Of a stretch of 64,000 bases of DNA, positions 45,773 to 54,232 are shown piece by piece. The stretch comes from Terrisporobacter mayombei. Its GTDB lineage: Bacteria; Bacillota; Clostridia; Peptostreptococcales; Peptostreptococcaceae. Position 1 is the first letter of the stretch, and each line of letters opens with the position of its first letter. The notes beneath the pieces were generated by a model. That model was not told where the DNA came from and did not search any database. It was given only the letters and a program-made list of their open reading frames with translations. Made by a program: the position numbers and the translations under genes. The stretch covers positions 62,001 through 126,000 of the forward strand of contig NZ_JAHZMP010000002.1 in assembly GCF_020748465.1 (NCBI RefSeq), written 5' to 3'.

Positions 45773-46759
45773 ATGAAATTATTAGTAAGAGCACCAATAA
45801 TAGAAGAAAGAAGAAAAGAACTAGAAGAAATGTTTGAAGAAGTAATATATGAACCTTGGACTGACTCAGGTGAAAGATATTATGAAGATGAAATGCTAGA
45901 AGTATTAAATAAATATGAACCAGATGCATTAATTACAGAGTTAGATAGAATAACAGAAAAAGTAGTAACAAATTATACAAAGTTAAAAGTCATAGGTGAC
46001 TGTAGGGCTAACCCTGCAAATATTGATGTTCAAGCATGTAACAAAGCTAATATACCTATACTTTGCACACCTGCTAGAAATGCACAAGCTGTTGCAGAGA
46101 TGTTAGTAGGTCTTTTGATTACATATATGAGAAACATTCCACAATCTATGCAATGGATAAAAGATGGAAAGTGGGTAGAAGGAACAACTCCTTACTATTC
46201 TTGGATGGGAAATGAGTTACAAGGCAAATCAATTGGATTTGTCGGATTTGGAGCTGTAGGTCAATCAGCAGCTAAAATGCTAGAATCATTTGGAATGAAA
46301 ATTTCATTCTACGATCCTTTTGTAGAAAATCGCAAAGAAAACTACATTAAAGAAGACTTAGAAAGTATTTTTAAAAAATGTGATATAGTTTCTATTCACT
46401 TACCGGTATTAGAAAGCACAAAAAATATGATTAATATGTCTTTGTTGTCGCTTATGAAACCAGAAGCTATATTTGTAAATACAGCTAGGACAGCAGTAGT
46501 AAATAATAAAGATCTTTACAACATACTTAGTGATAAAAAAATAAAAGGTGCTATATTAGATGTACTAGAAACTGAGCCACCGACAAAAGAAGATTTAAAA
46601 ATAGTTGAATTAGATAATGTTTTACTTACACCTCATATTTGCGGTGCAACACACGAAGTAACAGATCATCAATCTGATATAATAACTGAAAGACTAAAGA
46701 AATGGCTTAAAAAGGAAGACTTAGATAAAATAGTGTTTAATAAACAGATTTTGCTATAA
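45773..46759 (+). CDS. D-2-hydroxyacid dehydrogenase family protein
   Basis: 328 residues; NAD-binding motif VGFGAVGQSAAKML, catalytic Arg in NTARTAVV, Glu in LETEPP and His in TPHICGAT. SerA/glyoxylate-reductase-like, oxidising or reducing a 2-hydroxyacid. Not part of the minimal DHAP shunt; it is paired with the following FGGY kinase (11-base gap), so the two probably act on one further substrate. Confidence 0.9.
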   Translation: MKLLVRAPIIEERRKELEEMFEEVIYEPWTDSGERYYEDEMLEVLNKYEPDALITELDRITEKVVTNYTKLKVIGDCRANPANIDVQACNKANIPILCTPARNAQAVAEMLVGLLITYMRNIPQSMQWIKDGKWVEGTTPYYSWMGNELQGKSIGFVGFGAVGQSAAKMLESFGMKISFYDPFVENRKENYIKEDLESIFKKCDIVSIHLPVLESTKNMINMSLLSLMKPEAIFVNTARTAVVNNKDLYNILSDKKIKGAILDVLETEPPTKEDLKIVELDNVLLTPHICGATHEVTDHQSDIITERLKKWLKKEDLDKIVFNKQILL

Positions 46760-46770
46760 GGAGCCTAATT

Positions 46771-48204
46771 ATGGATAAAAATTATTTAATAGTTGATTTG
46801 GGAACGGGTAATACAAGAGTTGGATTAGTATCTTCCAGTGGAGAAATTCTTTGTATTAAATCATTTGAAAATAATTACTACAGAGATTATGAGTATGAGG
46901 ATGCCCAGTATTTTATACCGACAGATTGGTCTAAACAAATTTTAAATTATATAAAAGAGATTATTAATGAATTTCCTGAAATAAAAATATCTGCCATAAC
47001 TTCTGTGGGAGCACGTCAAAGTATTGTATTATACAATAAGCTTGGCGAAGCCTTTTATGGACTACCAAATATAGACAACAGAGGTGAAGCATGGGTAAGT
47101 GATGTGGGAAATTCAGTTGATGTTTATAAAAAAAGCGGAAGATGGCTTACATGTGATTTTCCAGCAGCAAAATTATTAGGCTTAAAGAAAAAACATATAG
47201 ATATATACAATGAAATATTTAAATTTACAAGTTTAAGTGAATGGATCGGAGAAATATTTACAGGAAAGATATGTATTGAACCTTCTCAAGCATGTGAAAC
47301 ACAATTATTTGATATAGATAATCTTGATTGGTCATCAGTATTATGTGACTATTTTGGTGTTGATAAAAATATATTACCTGATATAAAATCAGCTGGGGAA
47401 ATAATAGGAAACATAAGCTCTAAATTGTGTCAAGCATTAGGAATTGATGAAGATTGCGTGTTTATTGTAGGAGGAGCAGATACACAAGTAGCAGTAAAAG
47501 GAATTGAGATAAAAGAAGGAGAAGTAGCTATAGTATCAGGAACAACTTCTCCTGTAGTAGCAATTTCAAATGATAGGATTTATGATAAAGAAGAAAGATG
47601 TTGGACTGATAGTAACTTAAAAGGTGAAAATTATCAAATAGAAACAAACCCTGGAGTTACAGGTTTAAATTATCAACGACTTAAAAATTTGTTATGTCAA
47701 GATGTATCTTATGAGGAAATTGACAAAGAATTATTTAATAAGGATAACTATAAATGTATTTCTATTTTATCAACCTTATTTTTTGATGAAGCTAAATCCA
47801 TAAAAACAGGTGGATTTATTATGAGACCTCCGTTTGATGGAAACATAGATAAATATGATTTTATGTGGTCAGTAGCAGCAGATATAGCTTGTTCAACATA
47901 TCTTCAATATTGTAATTTAAATGATTTAATTGTAAATAGCAATGATTATATTTTAGGTTGTGGAGGTGGCTTACAATCTGAGTTTGTAAGTCAAATGATA
48001 GCAAATCTAACAAATAAGAAATTGTATGTTAGGAAAGGTTCTTCTCAAGCATCACTTAATGGCGGTATAAAGATTTGTAATGAGTATTTTAAAATAAATA
48101 ATGGAGATATAGATAAAGGTTGCATTATTTATTATCCGTCTAAAAATCATTTTATTAAAAAATACTATAATCAATGGTTTGAAACTAGAAAAAATATTAA
48201 TTAA
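46771..48204 (+). CDS. FGGY-family carbohydrate kinase
   Basis: 477 residues with the two-domain ASKHA fold: N-terminal DLGTGNTRVGLVSSSG, central GGADTQVAVKG and SGTTSPV, C-terminal GCGGGLQSEF. Within the family it recalls autoinducer-2/xylulose-type kinases, but substrate is not assignable. Last gene of the operon. AAGGAG lies before the ATG. Confidence 0.88.
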   Translation: MDKNYLIVDLGTGNTRVGLVSSSGEILCIKSFENNYYRDYEYEDAQYFIPTDWSKQILNYIKEIINEFPEIKISAITSVGARQSIVLYNKLGEAFYGLPNIDNRGEAWVSDVGNSVDVYKKSGRWLTCDFPAAKLLGLKKKHIDIYNEIFKFTSLSEWIGEIFTGKICIEPSQACETQLFDIDNLDWSSVLCDYFGVDKNILPDIKSAGEIIGNISSKLCQALGIDEDCVFIVGGADTQVAVKGIEIKEGEVAIVSGTTSPVVAISNDRIYDKEERCWTDSNLKGENYQIETNPGVTGLNYQRLKNLLCQDVSYEEIDKELFNKDNYKCISILSTLFFDEAKSIKTGGFIMRPPFDGNIDKYDFMWSVAADIACSTYLQYCNLNDLIVNSNDYILGCGGGLQSEFVSQMIANLTNKKLYVRKGSSQASLNGGIKICNEYFKINNGDIDKGCIIYYPSKNHFIKKYYNQWFETRKNIN

Positions 48205-48213
48205 CTAATATAA

Positions 48214-48251
48214 AAAGTGTGTATCTTCAAATGAAAATACACACTTTCTTT
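48214..48251. terminator. Terminator of the sugar-salvage operon
   Basis: AAAGTGTGTAT / ATACACACTTT stem with a 12-base loop, followed by CTTTTT. It also abuts the stop of the minus-strand YvrJ gene. Confidence 0.88.
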
Positions 48252-48398
48252 TTACTTATTAAGTTTGATAATATTGCCGGATAGCTCATTAATACTATCA
48301 GTTAAAGCTTGCAACTTTCCTTCAATTCTAACTAATAAATAGAGAGAAATTGCAATAGGAAAGCCAAGATTTGCTATGATAGATTGAATATTATCCAT
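48252..48398 (-). CDS. YvrJ-family small membrane protein
   Basis: A 48-residue ORF beginning MDNIQSIIANLGFPIAISLY and ending in a short charged helix. One membrane helix (LGFPIAISLYLLVR). The sequence and its position after DUF1659 and DUF2922 genes identify the YvrJ family. AGGTGATA lies upstream of the ATG. Function unknown. Confidence 0.85.
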   Translation of the reverse strand: MDNIQSIIANLGFPIAISLYLLVRIEGKLQALTDSINELSGNIIKLNK

Positions 48399-48413
48399 AT
48401 ATATCACCTCAAA

Positions 48414-48638
48414 CTATACTTCCAAATCGTACTCAGTAGTTGTAGATTCAACTACCTTAGCAGATACACAAGTGACTATGTCATACCCCTTTGGTTGGAA
48501 GATATTTTTATCTTTTATTAAGTTCATAGCATCTATTATCTCTTGTTCTTCAAGGTCTTCCCTTGGATCTTCAACAGTAATAGAAAAGCTATTACCTAAA
48601 GTATTTTTAAATGTCATTACAATTTTTTTTTCATCCAT
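48414..48638 (-). CDS. DUF2922 family protein
   Basis: 74 residues (VMTFKNTLGNSFSITVEDPRE, then EQEIIDAMNLIKDKNIFQP). Matches the small DUF2922 proteins found with DUF1659 and YvrJ in Firmicutes. AGGAGG-like site before ATG. Function unknown. Confidence 0.85.
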   Translation of the reverse strand: MDEKKIVMTFKNTLGNSFSITVEDPREDLEEQEIIDAMNLIKDKNIFQPKGYDIVTCVSAKVVESTTTEYDLEV

Positions 48639-48669
48639 ATTTTAACCTCCTAAAAATTAAATTAATTTA

Positions 48670-48891
48670 CTACTCTGATAAAGAAGAGTTATCCACTCTG
48701 TTTGTACCACTTAAAGTATGTTGTTGCATACTTGCTATGACATTAACTACAGCCATAATATTTTCATTTGAAGCACCTGATTTTATACTTGAAAAAGTCT
48801 TAGTTTTTACTATTCTGTCTCCATTTAAATCTGTACCATGATCAAATTTAACTTTAACAGATGAAGCGTTGGGTGTTGAAACTACTGCCAT
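48670..48891 (-). CDS. DUF1659 family protein
   Basis: 73 residues (VKFDHGTDLNGDRIVKTKTF, then SNENIMAVVNVIASMQQHTL). Typical DUF1659 protein and first gene of the three-gene unit with DUF2922 and YvrJ. AGGAGG precedes the ATG. Function unknown; some members are sporulation-linked. Confidence 0.85.
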   Translation of the reverse strand: MAVVSTPNASSVKVKFDHGTDLNGDRIVKTKTFSSIKSGASNENIMAVVNVIASMQQHTLSGTNRVDNSSLSE

Positions 48892-48913
48892 ATTATTACC
48901 TCCTTAAATTTTT

Positions 48914-48975
48914 TTAGCAACGGATTTATCGAAGCGCTAGCAAGGATATATTCTTGGCCACATGAACCTTGCCAG
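48914..48975. repeat. Dispersed intergenic palindromic repeat, partial copy C
   Basis: Reverse complement contains TTGCTAGCGCTTC and ATCCGTTGCTAAA, matching the right half of copy B (TTGCTAGCGCTAC, ATCCGTTGCTTAAA). Upstream of the DUF1659 unit. Confidence 0.55.
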
Positions 48976-49142
48976 TTTTATTTGTGAGCTCACTTTCTAC
49001 TTAAATAATAGTGGGAAATTAAAAATAAAGTTGAAAAATATATTTAGAAGTTTTATGCTAGAATAAATCGGGACCTAATTTAGTAAAATAAGTAAATATG
49101 ATACAATGAAGATTTAAAATTATTATTTTATAAGGAGAATAT

Positions 49143-49733
49143 ATGAGTTTAGTACTTAGAAACATAAGCACAAATGACTATAAAGAAGTAGAAATTTTGA
49201 CAAGAGAAGCATTTTGGAATATTTACAGACCTGGGTGTTGTGAGCATTTAGTGATACATAATATGCACAAGGATAAAAAATCCATTGAAGAATTGGAGTT
49301 AGTTGCTGTATATAACAACAAAATTATAGGTCATATAGCTTACACAAAGGGACATATTAAAGGAATTGATAATGAAACTTTTATTACTTTTGGACCACTA
49401 AGCATTATGCCAAAGTTCCAAGGAAAGGGTATAGGAAGTAAGCTAATTTTAGAAACATTACAAAAGACTGCCAAGCTTGGATATTCTGCTGTGTTTATTA
49501 CGGGAGATAACAGCTACTATAGTAGATTTGGATTTGAATCGGCATCCAAATATGGTGTTCATATGGAAGGAATACCTATGGAAGATGAAGCTCCATTTTT
49601 TATGGTTAAATCACTTAAAAAAGATGCATTGGATGATGTAAGTGGATTCTATGTTTTTGATGATTGCTACAATGTGGATGAAGAAGCTGTAGAGGAATTT
49701 GATAAGAGATTTGAACCTAAAGAAGAAAATTAG
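49143..49733 (+). CDS. GNAT-family N-acetyltransferase
   Basis: 196 residues. Acetyl-CoA loop IMPKFQGKGIGSKLILETL (about 92-110), preceded by the beta-strand FITFGPLS and followed by FITGDNSYYSRFGFE. Substrate unknown. AAGGAG before ATG. A degenerate copy of its 3' end lies at 50598-50700. Confidence 0.9.
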   Translation: MSLVLRNISTNDYKEVEILTREAFWNIYRPGCCEHLVIHNMHKDKKSIEELELVAVYNNKIIGHIAYTKGHIKGIDNETFITFGPLSIMPKFQGKGIGSKLILETLQKTAKLGYSAVFITGDNSYYSRFGFESASKYGVHMEGIPMEDEAPFFMVKSLKKDALDDVSGFYVFDDCYNVDEEAVEEFDKRFEPKEEN

Positions 49734-49754
49734 GGAGATTAGTGTAAAAGGATT

Positions 49755-49788
49755 AAATGGTGTATTAAAATATGATACACCATTTTGT
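49755..49788. terminator. Terminator between the GNAT gene and rubrerythrin
   Basis: A perfect AAATGGTGTAT / ATACACCATTT stem with a 9-base loop between convergent genes. Confidence 0.82.
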
Positions 49789-49809
49789 TATTTAAATCTT
49801 ATAATTATT

Positions 49810-50403
49810 TTAATTTTCAAATGGAGATTTAGAATATAAGATAAAGTAACCTTGAGGATGTTGACACACTGGGCAAACTTTTGGTGCTTCTGTGCCAGTA
49901 TGTATATGACCACAGTTTAAACAAATCCATTTTTCTTCTTTATCGCTTTTAAATAAAGTTCCATGTTCTATTTTTGATGCAAAATCTCCAAATCTATCAC
50001 CATGTATTTTTTCTATATTGGATATTTGCTCAAAACTATTTGCTACAGCCATAAATCCTTCCTCCTTAGCTGTATTTGCAAAGCTTCTATATACTTCTTG
50101 CCATTCTTCATATTCATCGTGTTGAGCTGCTTTTAAAGTTTGAAGTATATTATCAAATATTTCTACAGGATAACCACCATCAATGTGTATAGTGCTGCCT
50201 GAAAGTTCTTTAAGGTGATTGTAAAATACTTTAGCATGTGCTCTCTCTTGATCGGCAGTATATAAAAAGTTCTTTTCTACTAAAGCTAGGTTTTCTTTTT
50301 TTGCCTGAGATGCACCAAATGTGTATCTATTTCGTGCTTGACTTTCTCCGGCAAAAGCTCTCATTAAGTTAATTTTAGTTTGACTATCTTTTAGTAAGTT
50401 CAT
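49810..50403 (-). CDS. rbr: Rubrerythrin
   Basis: 197 residues: N-terminal four-helix diiron domain with Glu/His ligands (AFAGESQARNRY, ADQERAHAKVF, EIFDNIL, FEQISNIEKIHGDRF) and C-terminal rubredoxin-type iron site (ICLNCGHIHTG, CPVCQHPQGYF). Acts as NADH-linked peroxidase in anaerobes. RBS AGGAGG. Confidence 0.96.
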   Translation of the reverse strand: MNLLKDSQTKINLMRAFAGESQARNRYTFGASQAKKENLALVEKNFLYTADQERAHAKVFYNHLKELSGSTIHIDGGYPVEIFDNILQTLKAAQHDEYEEWQEVYRSFANTAKEEGFMAVANSFEQISNIEKIHGDRFGDFASKIEHGTLFKSDKEEKWICLNCGHIHTGTEAPKVCPVCQHPQGYFILYSKSPFEN

Positions 50404-50597
50404 AGTTTCCTCCTAAAGTTATAGTATGATTATTAAAGAGCTAGATTAGCTCTAACATTTTCATAAATTATTTTTGTTATGTGTATAAACACATTGATAT
50501 AAGTTATATAAAAGTCAAATTTAGTATGTGTATTAATAGGTATTTTATTCCTAAGCGATGTTTTATATAATTAACAAAGTATACTATAGAGATTAAA

Positions 50598-50700
50598 TTG
50601 GATGATGTAGATTGATTCTACTTTTTGATGATTGATACAATGTGATGAAGAAGCTGTAGATGAATTTGATAAGTTATTTGATGAGAAGAAGAAGGAAGTT
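50598..50700 (+). pseudogene. Degenerate copy of the GNAT gene 3' end
   Basis: Clearly similar to 49629-49730 (shared TTGGATGATGTA, TTTTTGATGATTG, GATGAAGAAGCTGTAGA) but with in-frame stops and single-base deletions. The rest of the 388-base gap between rubrerythrin and the DUF1097 gene shows only promoter-like AT-rich DNA and a terminator. Confidence 0.8.
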
Positions 50701-50729
50701 AGAGAAGGTCAACTTAAGATGTAACATAA

Positions 50730-50764
50730 AAAACCATATTGAGTAAAAATCTCAATATGGTTTT
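50730..50764. terminator. Terminator downstream of the DUF1097 gene
   Basis: A perfect AAAACCATATTGAG / CTCAATATGGTTTT stem with a 7-base loop; symmetrical ends allow both strands. Confidence 0.88.
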
Positions 50765-50791
50765 CATTTATATATAATGAAGTAAATACTA

Positions 50792-51286
50792 TTATTCAGC
50801 CTCTACATCACTATCAACAGAGTTGTTTTCTGTTACAGTTTTATAGAACCAGTCGCCACCTTTATCACATGATATACCAAGTAGAGCACCAAGTAATAAA
50901 GAAGGAACTAATAACATCCAATTACCACTAGCAGCGAATGTTGTAAAACATCCCATAAAAGTACCAGGAATAAAATCAAACCATTTTGATTTACCTATGA
51001 TGCACATAATAAATGTAACTATGGCACACCAAACGCCTGTAGTGCCAAGTACTGGAACTAAACCAGATAAGGAGATAATTGTCATACCACAAATAACACC
51101 AGCCATGTTCGGCATAATAGTTTTTTTCAATCCTTCAACTCCATGATGACCACATGCAAAGTATGTAGTACATCCAGCGAAACCAGCCCATGTAAACAGT
51201 CCTAGAGCACCAGAAGCCCAGGCCCAGATACCACATAGGATGGCAGTCACTATTCCAAGGGCACATATATAGCTCATTTTTTTCAT
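50792..51286 (-). CDS. DUF1097 membrane protein
   Basis: About 164 residues with five membrane helices; GLFTWAGFAGCTTYFACG and FIPGTFMGCFTTFA fit DUF1097. An in-frame GTG at 51295 exists, but AGGTGA overlapping the hydA stop is correctly spaced for the ATG at 51286. Placed directly after hydA in the pyrimidine-degradation arm, it may transport a pyrimidine or beta-alanine (inference). Confidence 0.82.
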   Translation of the reverse strand: MKKMSYICALGIVTAILCGIWAWASGALGLFTWAGFAGCTTYFACGHHGVEGLKKTIMPNMAGVICGMTIISLSGLVPVLGTTGVWCAIVTFIMCIIGKSKWFDFIPGTFMGCFTTFAASGNWMLLVPSLLLGALLGISCDKGGDWFYKTVTENNSVDSDVEAE

Positions 51287-51295
51287 AGCATTCAC

Positions 51296-52669
51296 CTATA
51301 ATACTATAGATTTTCCGCGTTTGATAAATTGACCACGGTTGCTTTCACCTATATACTCACCATCTTTAGCTACAACATCACCTCTAGATAATGTCATAAC
51401 AGGATATCCACTAACTTTTACACCTTCAAAAGCAGTATAGTCAACATTTTCATGAAGTACATCTTTTGTTATAGTAACTTCTTTGTTTGCATCATATAAT
51501 ACTAAGTCAGCATCGCTTCCTACAGCTATTGTACCTTTTTTAGGATACATACCAAATATTTTAGCAACGTTTGTAGAAGTTACTTCAACAACTTTATTTA
51601 AAGATAAACCATGTTTTGGCCCTTCTGAAAGCATTATTGCCATTCTAGTTTCTATACCAGGTCCACCATTTGGTATTTTAGTAAAATCATCTTTTCCTAA
51701 TTCTTTTTGTTTCATAAAGAATGGGCAGTGATCAGTTGCAACTGTTTGTATTACGCCGTCTTTTAATTGTTGCCAAATGTAATCCCAGTTTTTCTTACTA
51801 CGTAGAGGAGGTGACATTACATATTTAGCACCATTGAATCCTGGCTCATCGTAGTTATCTTCTGATAACATAACGTATTGAGGACAAGTTTCTCCCATTA
51901 TTGGAAGTCCAGCTTCACGAGCTTCTTTTACTCTAGAAATTGATTCTTCACAACTATTGTGAACTATGTATAGAGGAGCGTTTGTTAATTTAGCAAGAGT
52001 AATGGCTCTATTAGCAGCTTCACCTTCACATGTTGCTGGTCTAGAAACAGCATGATATTTAGGTTCAGTTTTACCAGCTTCTAAAAGTTGTTTAGTTCTG
52101 TGATTTATAACATGATAGTTTTCACAGTGAACTCCAACTAAAGCGCCATGTTCTTTTGATTTTTCTAATATATTCATAAATGCAGCATCATTTACTCTCA
52201 TAGCATCATAAACCATAAATACTTTAAAACTAGTTATACCTTCTTTAACCATAGTAGGTATTTCTGCTAAAGCATTTTCATCAGCTTTTGTTATAGCCAC
52301 ATGAAGACCATAGTCTACACATGATTTAGCACCTTTTTCTTTCCAAATTTTAACTGCATCAGCTAATGTTCCGCCAGCAGGTTGTATAGAATAATCTATA
52401 AAAGAAGTAGTACCACCTATTGCAGCAGCTTTAGAACCAGATTCAAAGTCGTCACTTGAAAAAGTTCCACCAAAAGGCATATCTAAGTGAGTATGAGCAT
52501 CTATACCACCAGGTATTATTAACTTACCAGCAGCGTCTATTACAGTATCACATTCTAAGTTTTGGCCTATTTCAGCTATTATTCCATCTTTTATACCTAG
52601 ATCACCTTTATATGTATCAGAAGCAGTTACTATCGTACCATTTTTTATTACTTTATCAAATTTACTCAT
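51296..52669 (-). CDS. hydA: Dihydropyrimidinase (D-hydantoinase)
   Basis: 457-residue amidohydrolase: metal motif DAHTHLDMPFGG, carboxylated Lys in ITSFKVFMVYDAM, HCENYHV, YIVHNSCEE and ATDHCPFF. Opens the ring of dihydrouracil/dihydrothymine to the N-carbamoyl beta-amino acid. Second gene of the minus-strand arm, 50 bases after the amidohydrolase gene. AGGAGG-type RBS. Confidence 0.92.
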   Translation of the reverse strand: MSKFDKVIKNGTIVTASDTYKGDLGIKDGIIAEIGQNLECDTVIDAAGKLIIPGGIDAHTHLDMPFGGTFSSDDFESGSKAAAIGGTTSFIDYSIQPAGGTLADAVKIWKEKGAKSCVDYGLHVAITKADENALAEIPTMVKEGITSFKVFMVYDAMRVNDAAFMNILEKSKEHGALVGVHCENYHVINHRTKQLLEAGKTEPKYHAVSRPATCEGEAANRAITLAKLTNAPLYIVHNSCEESISRVKEAREAGLPIMGETCPQYVMLSEDNYDEPGFNGAKYVMSPPLRSKKNWDYIWQQLKDGVIQTVATDHCPFFMKQKELGKDDFTKIPNGGPGIETRMAIMLSEGPKHGLSLNKVVEVTSTNVAKIFGMYPKKGTIAVGSDADLVLYDANKEVTITKDVLHENVDYTAFEGVKVSGYPVMTLSRGDVVAKDGEYIGESNRGQFIKRGKSIVL

Positions 52670-52719
52670 AATTTCCTCCCCAATTATCTAAATTATTTTA
52701 AATTATGAATCTTTAATTA

Positions 52720-53985
52720 TTAGTCTTCTAAATCAGCTTTTAGTACAGCGTTTAATAAAACAGTAGCTCCGTTAGCGCATTGCTCTGGAGTAGAGTACTC
52801 TTGCTCACAGTGAGAATGTCCGTCTTTTGAAACTACGAATATCATAGTTGTTGGCATTAAGTAATTTACGAACTGAGCATCATGTCCAGCACCTGAGTTA
52901 ATGTATTGATGAGGTATATTTAACTCTTCAGCAGATTTTTTTACAAAGTTTACTAGTTCTTTATCGAAGTAAACTGTGTCTCTCTTCCAAGCTAATTGAA
53001 CTTCGCATTTACATTTAGCCCATTCTTTACTTTCTAAACTTCTAACTATTTCATATACTTTTGCTAATAATTCTTGATCTTCATGACGAACGTCTATAGA
53101 AAATTCAACAAAATCAGGTATTACTGTATGTACGCATGGGTGACATACTATTTCACCAGTTGTATAAACTAATTCTTTATTTCCTAATTTATCGATTTCA
53201 TTGTGTAAGTAACATAGAGCTTGAGATGCAGCATATAAAGCGTCTTGACGTTTGTGCATAGGAGTTGTACCAGCATGATCAGATTGACCATAGAATTTTA
53301 TACGGCAGTTAAACATTCCAAGAACACAAGTAACAACGCCAACATCATTGTTAGCATCTTCTAAGATAGGACCTTGTTCTATGTGAAGTTCAAACATGCA
53401 TTTATATTTATCAACATTTAAACGATTTTCTTTTTTACCTTTATATTTGAAGTTAGCTAATTGAGAACCAAAAGTAGTTGTTTTATCTAAAACGCTCTTA
53501 GAGCTCATCATGTTATCATATTCAAAGTTTTTTGCAATTTCATCAGGAAGTACATCGTGGCATACTATACCTGAACTCATCATTGCTGGTGGATATAAAG
53601 AACCTTCTTCATTTGTCCATATCATAGCAGTAAGTGGATGCTTGTGAGAAATTTTTTCAGTAGCAACAGTTTCTAACACTTCCATAGCTCCCATTACTCC
53701 TAATATACCATCATAGTTACCACCATTTTTTACAGAGTCACAGTGAGAGCCCATTACAATTCTTTTCGCATTAGGATCTGTACCAGGTAATGTAGCGTAC
53801 ATGTTTGCCATATCATCTGTTTCTATAACTGCACCAATTGCTTCCATTCTTTTAACAAATTCATTTCTAGCTTGAAGAGCTTCAGGAGATAATGAGTATC
53901 TTGTTATTCCACCATGTCCTGCATCTCCAAATTTTGAAAATGTTTTGATTTTATCTTCCATTCTTTCAGTACTACATCTAAACAT
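52720..53985 (-). CDS. N-carbamoyl amino-acid amidohydrolase (M20 family, beta-ureidopropionase type)
   Basis: 421 residues of the Zn-dependent AllC/HyuC/AmaB group: GSHCDSVKNGGNYDGILG and TNEEGSLYPPAMMSSG (metal ligands), ELHIEQGPILE, GQSDHAGTTPM and GAGHDAQFV. Hydrolyses N-carbamoyl-beta-alanine to beta-alanine, CO2 and ammonia in this context. GGAGGGAAG precedes the ATG. Its promoter region carries a LacI-type palindrome. Confidence 0.88.
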   Translation of the reverse strand: MFRCSTERMEDKIKTFSKFGDAGHGGITRYSLSPEALQARNEFVKRMEAIGAVIETDDMANMYATLPGTDPNAKRIVMGSHCDSVKNGGNYDGILGVMGAMEVLETVATEKISHKHPLTAMIWTNEEGSLYPPAMMSSGIVCHDVLPDEIAKNFEYDNMMSSKSVLDKTTTFGSQLANFKYKGKKENRLNVDKYKCMFELHIEQGPILEDANNDVGVVTCVLGMFNCRIKFYGQSDHAGTTPMHKRQDALYAASQALCYLHNEIDKLGNKELVYTTGEIVCHPCVHTVIPDFVEFSIDVRHEDQELLAKVYEIVRSLESKEWAKCKCEVQLAWKRDTVYFDKELVNFVKKSAEELNIPHQYINSGAGHDAQFVNYLMPTTMIFVVSKDGHSHCEQEYSTPEQCANGATVLLNAVLKADLED

Positions 53986-54027
53986 ACAAACTTCCCTCCA
54001 TATAATTAAATTGATATAAGAAAGAAA

Positions 54028-54086
54028 TGTAAACGTTTACACATCTTCTATACTAATTTTATAAGTCCAAAAAGTTAGAAAGTCAA
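54028..54086 (-). promoter_or_regulatory. Promoter and LacI-type operator of the hydrolase arm
   Basis: On the minus strand: -35 TTGACT (54081-54086), 17-base spacer, -10 TATAAA (54058-54063), then the perfect palindrome TGTAAACGTTTACA (54028-54041) about 17 bases downstream of the -10. The same palindrome occurs upstream of preT. The central CG with flanking AAAC/GTTT is typical of LacI-family sites. Confidence 0.8.
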
Positions 54087-54232
54087 CTAAAAATTAAATT
54101 TTTAACTATTCCAAAATGGAATGCGTTAATTATATAACAAAAAATATCAACCTGAAATCATTGCAGTTATAAGAAAACTTAGATAAAATAAAAATGAATC
54201 AAACATTATAAAATAATCGGGGAAGGTAAATT

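Noticed and set aside
54028..54041. Treating the TGTAAACGTTTACA palindrome as a CcpA (cre) site only
   Set aside because: It resembles cre in its centre, but its perfect symmetry, its duplication at exactly the two pathway promoters and the adjacent LacI gene favour a local operator. CcpA remains a stated alternative.
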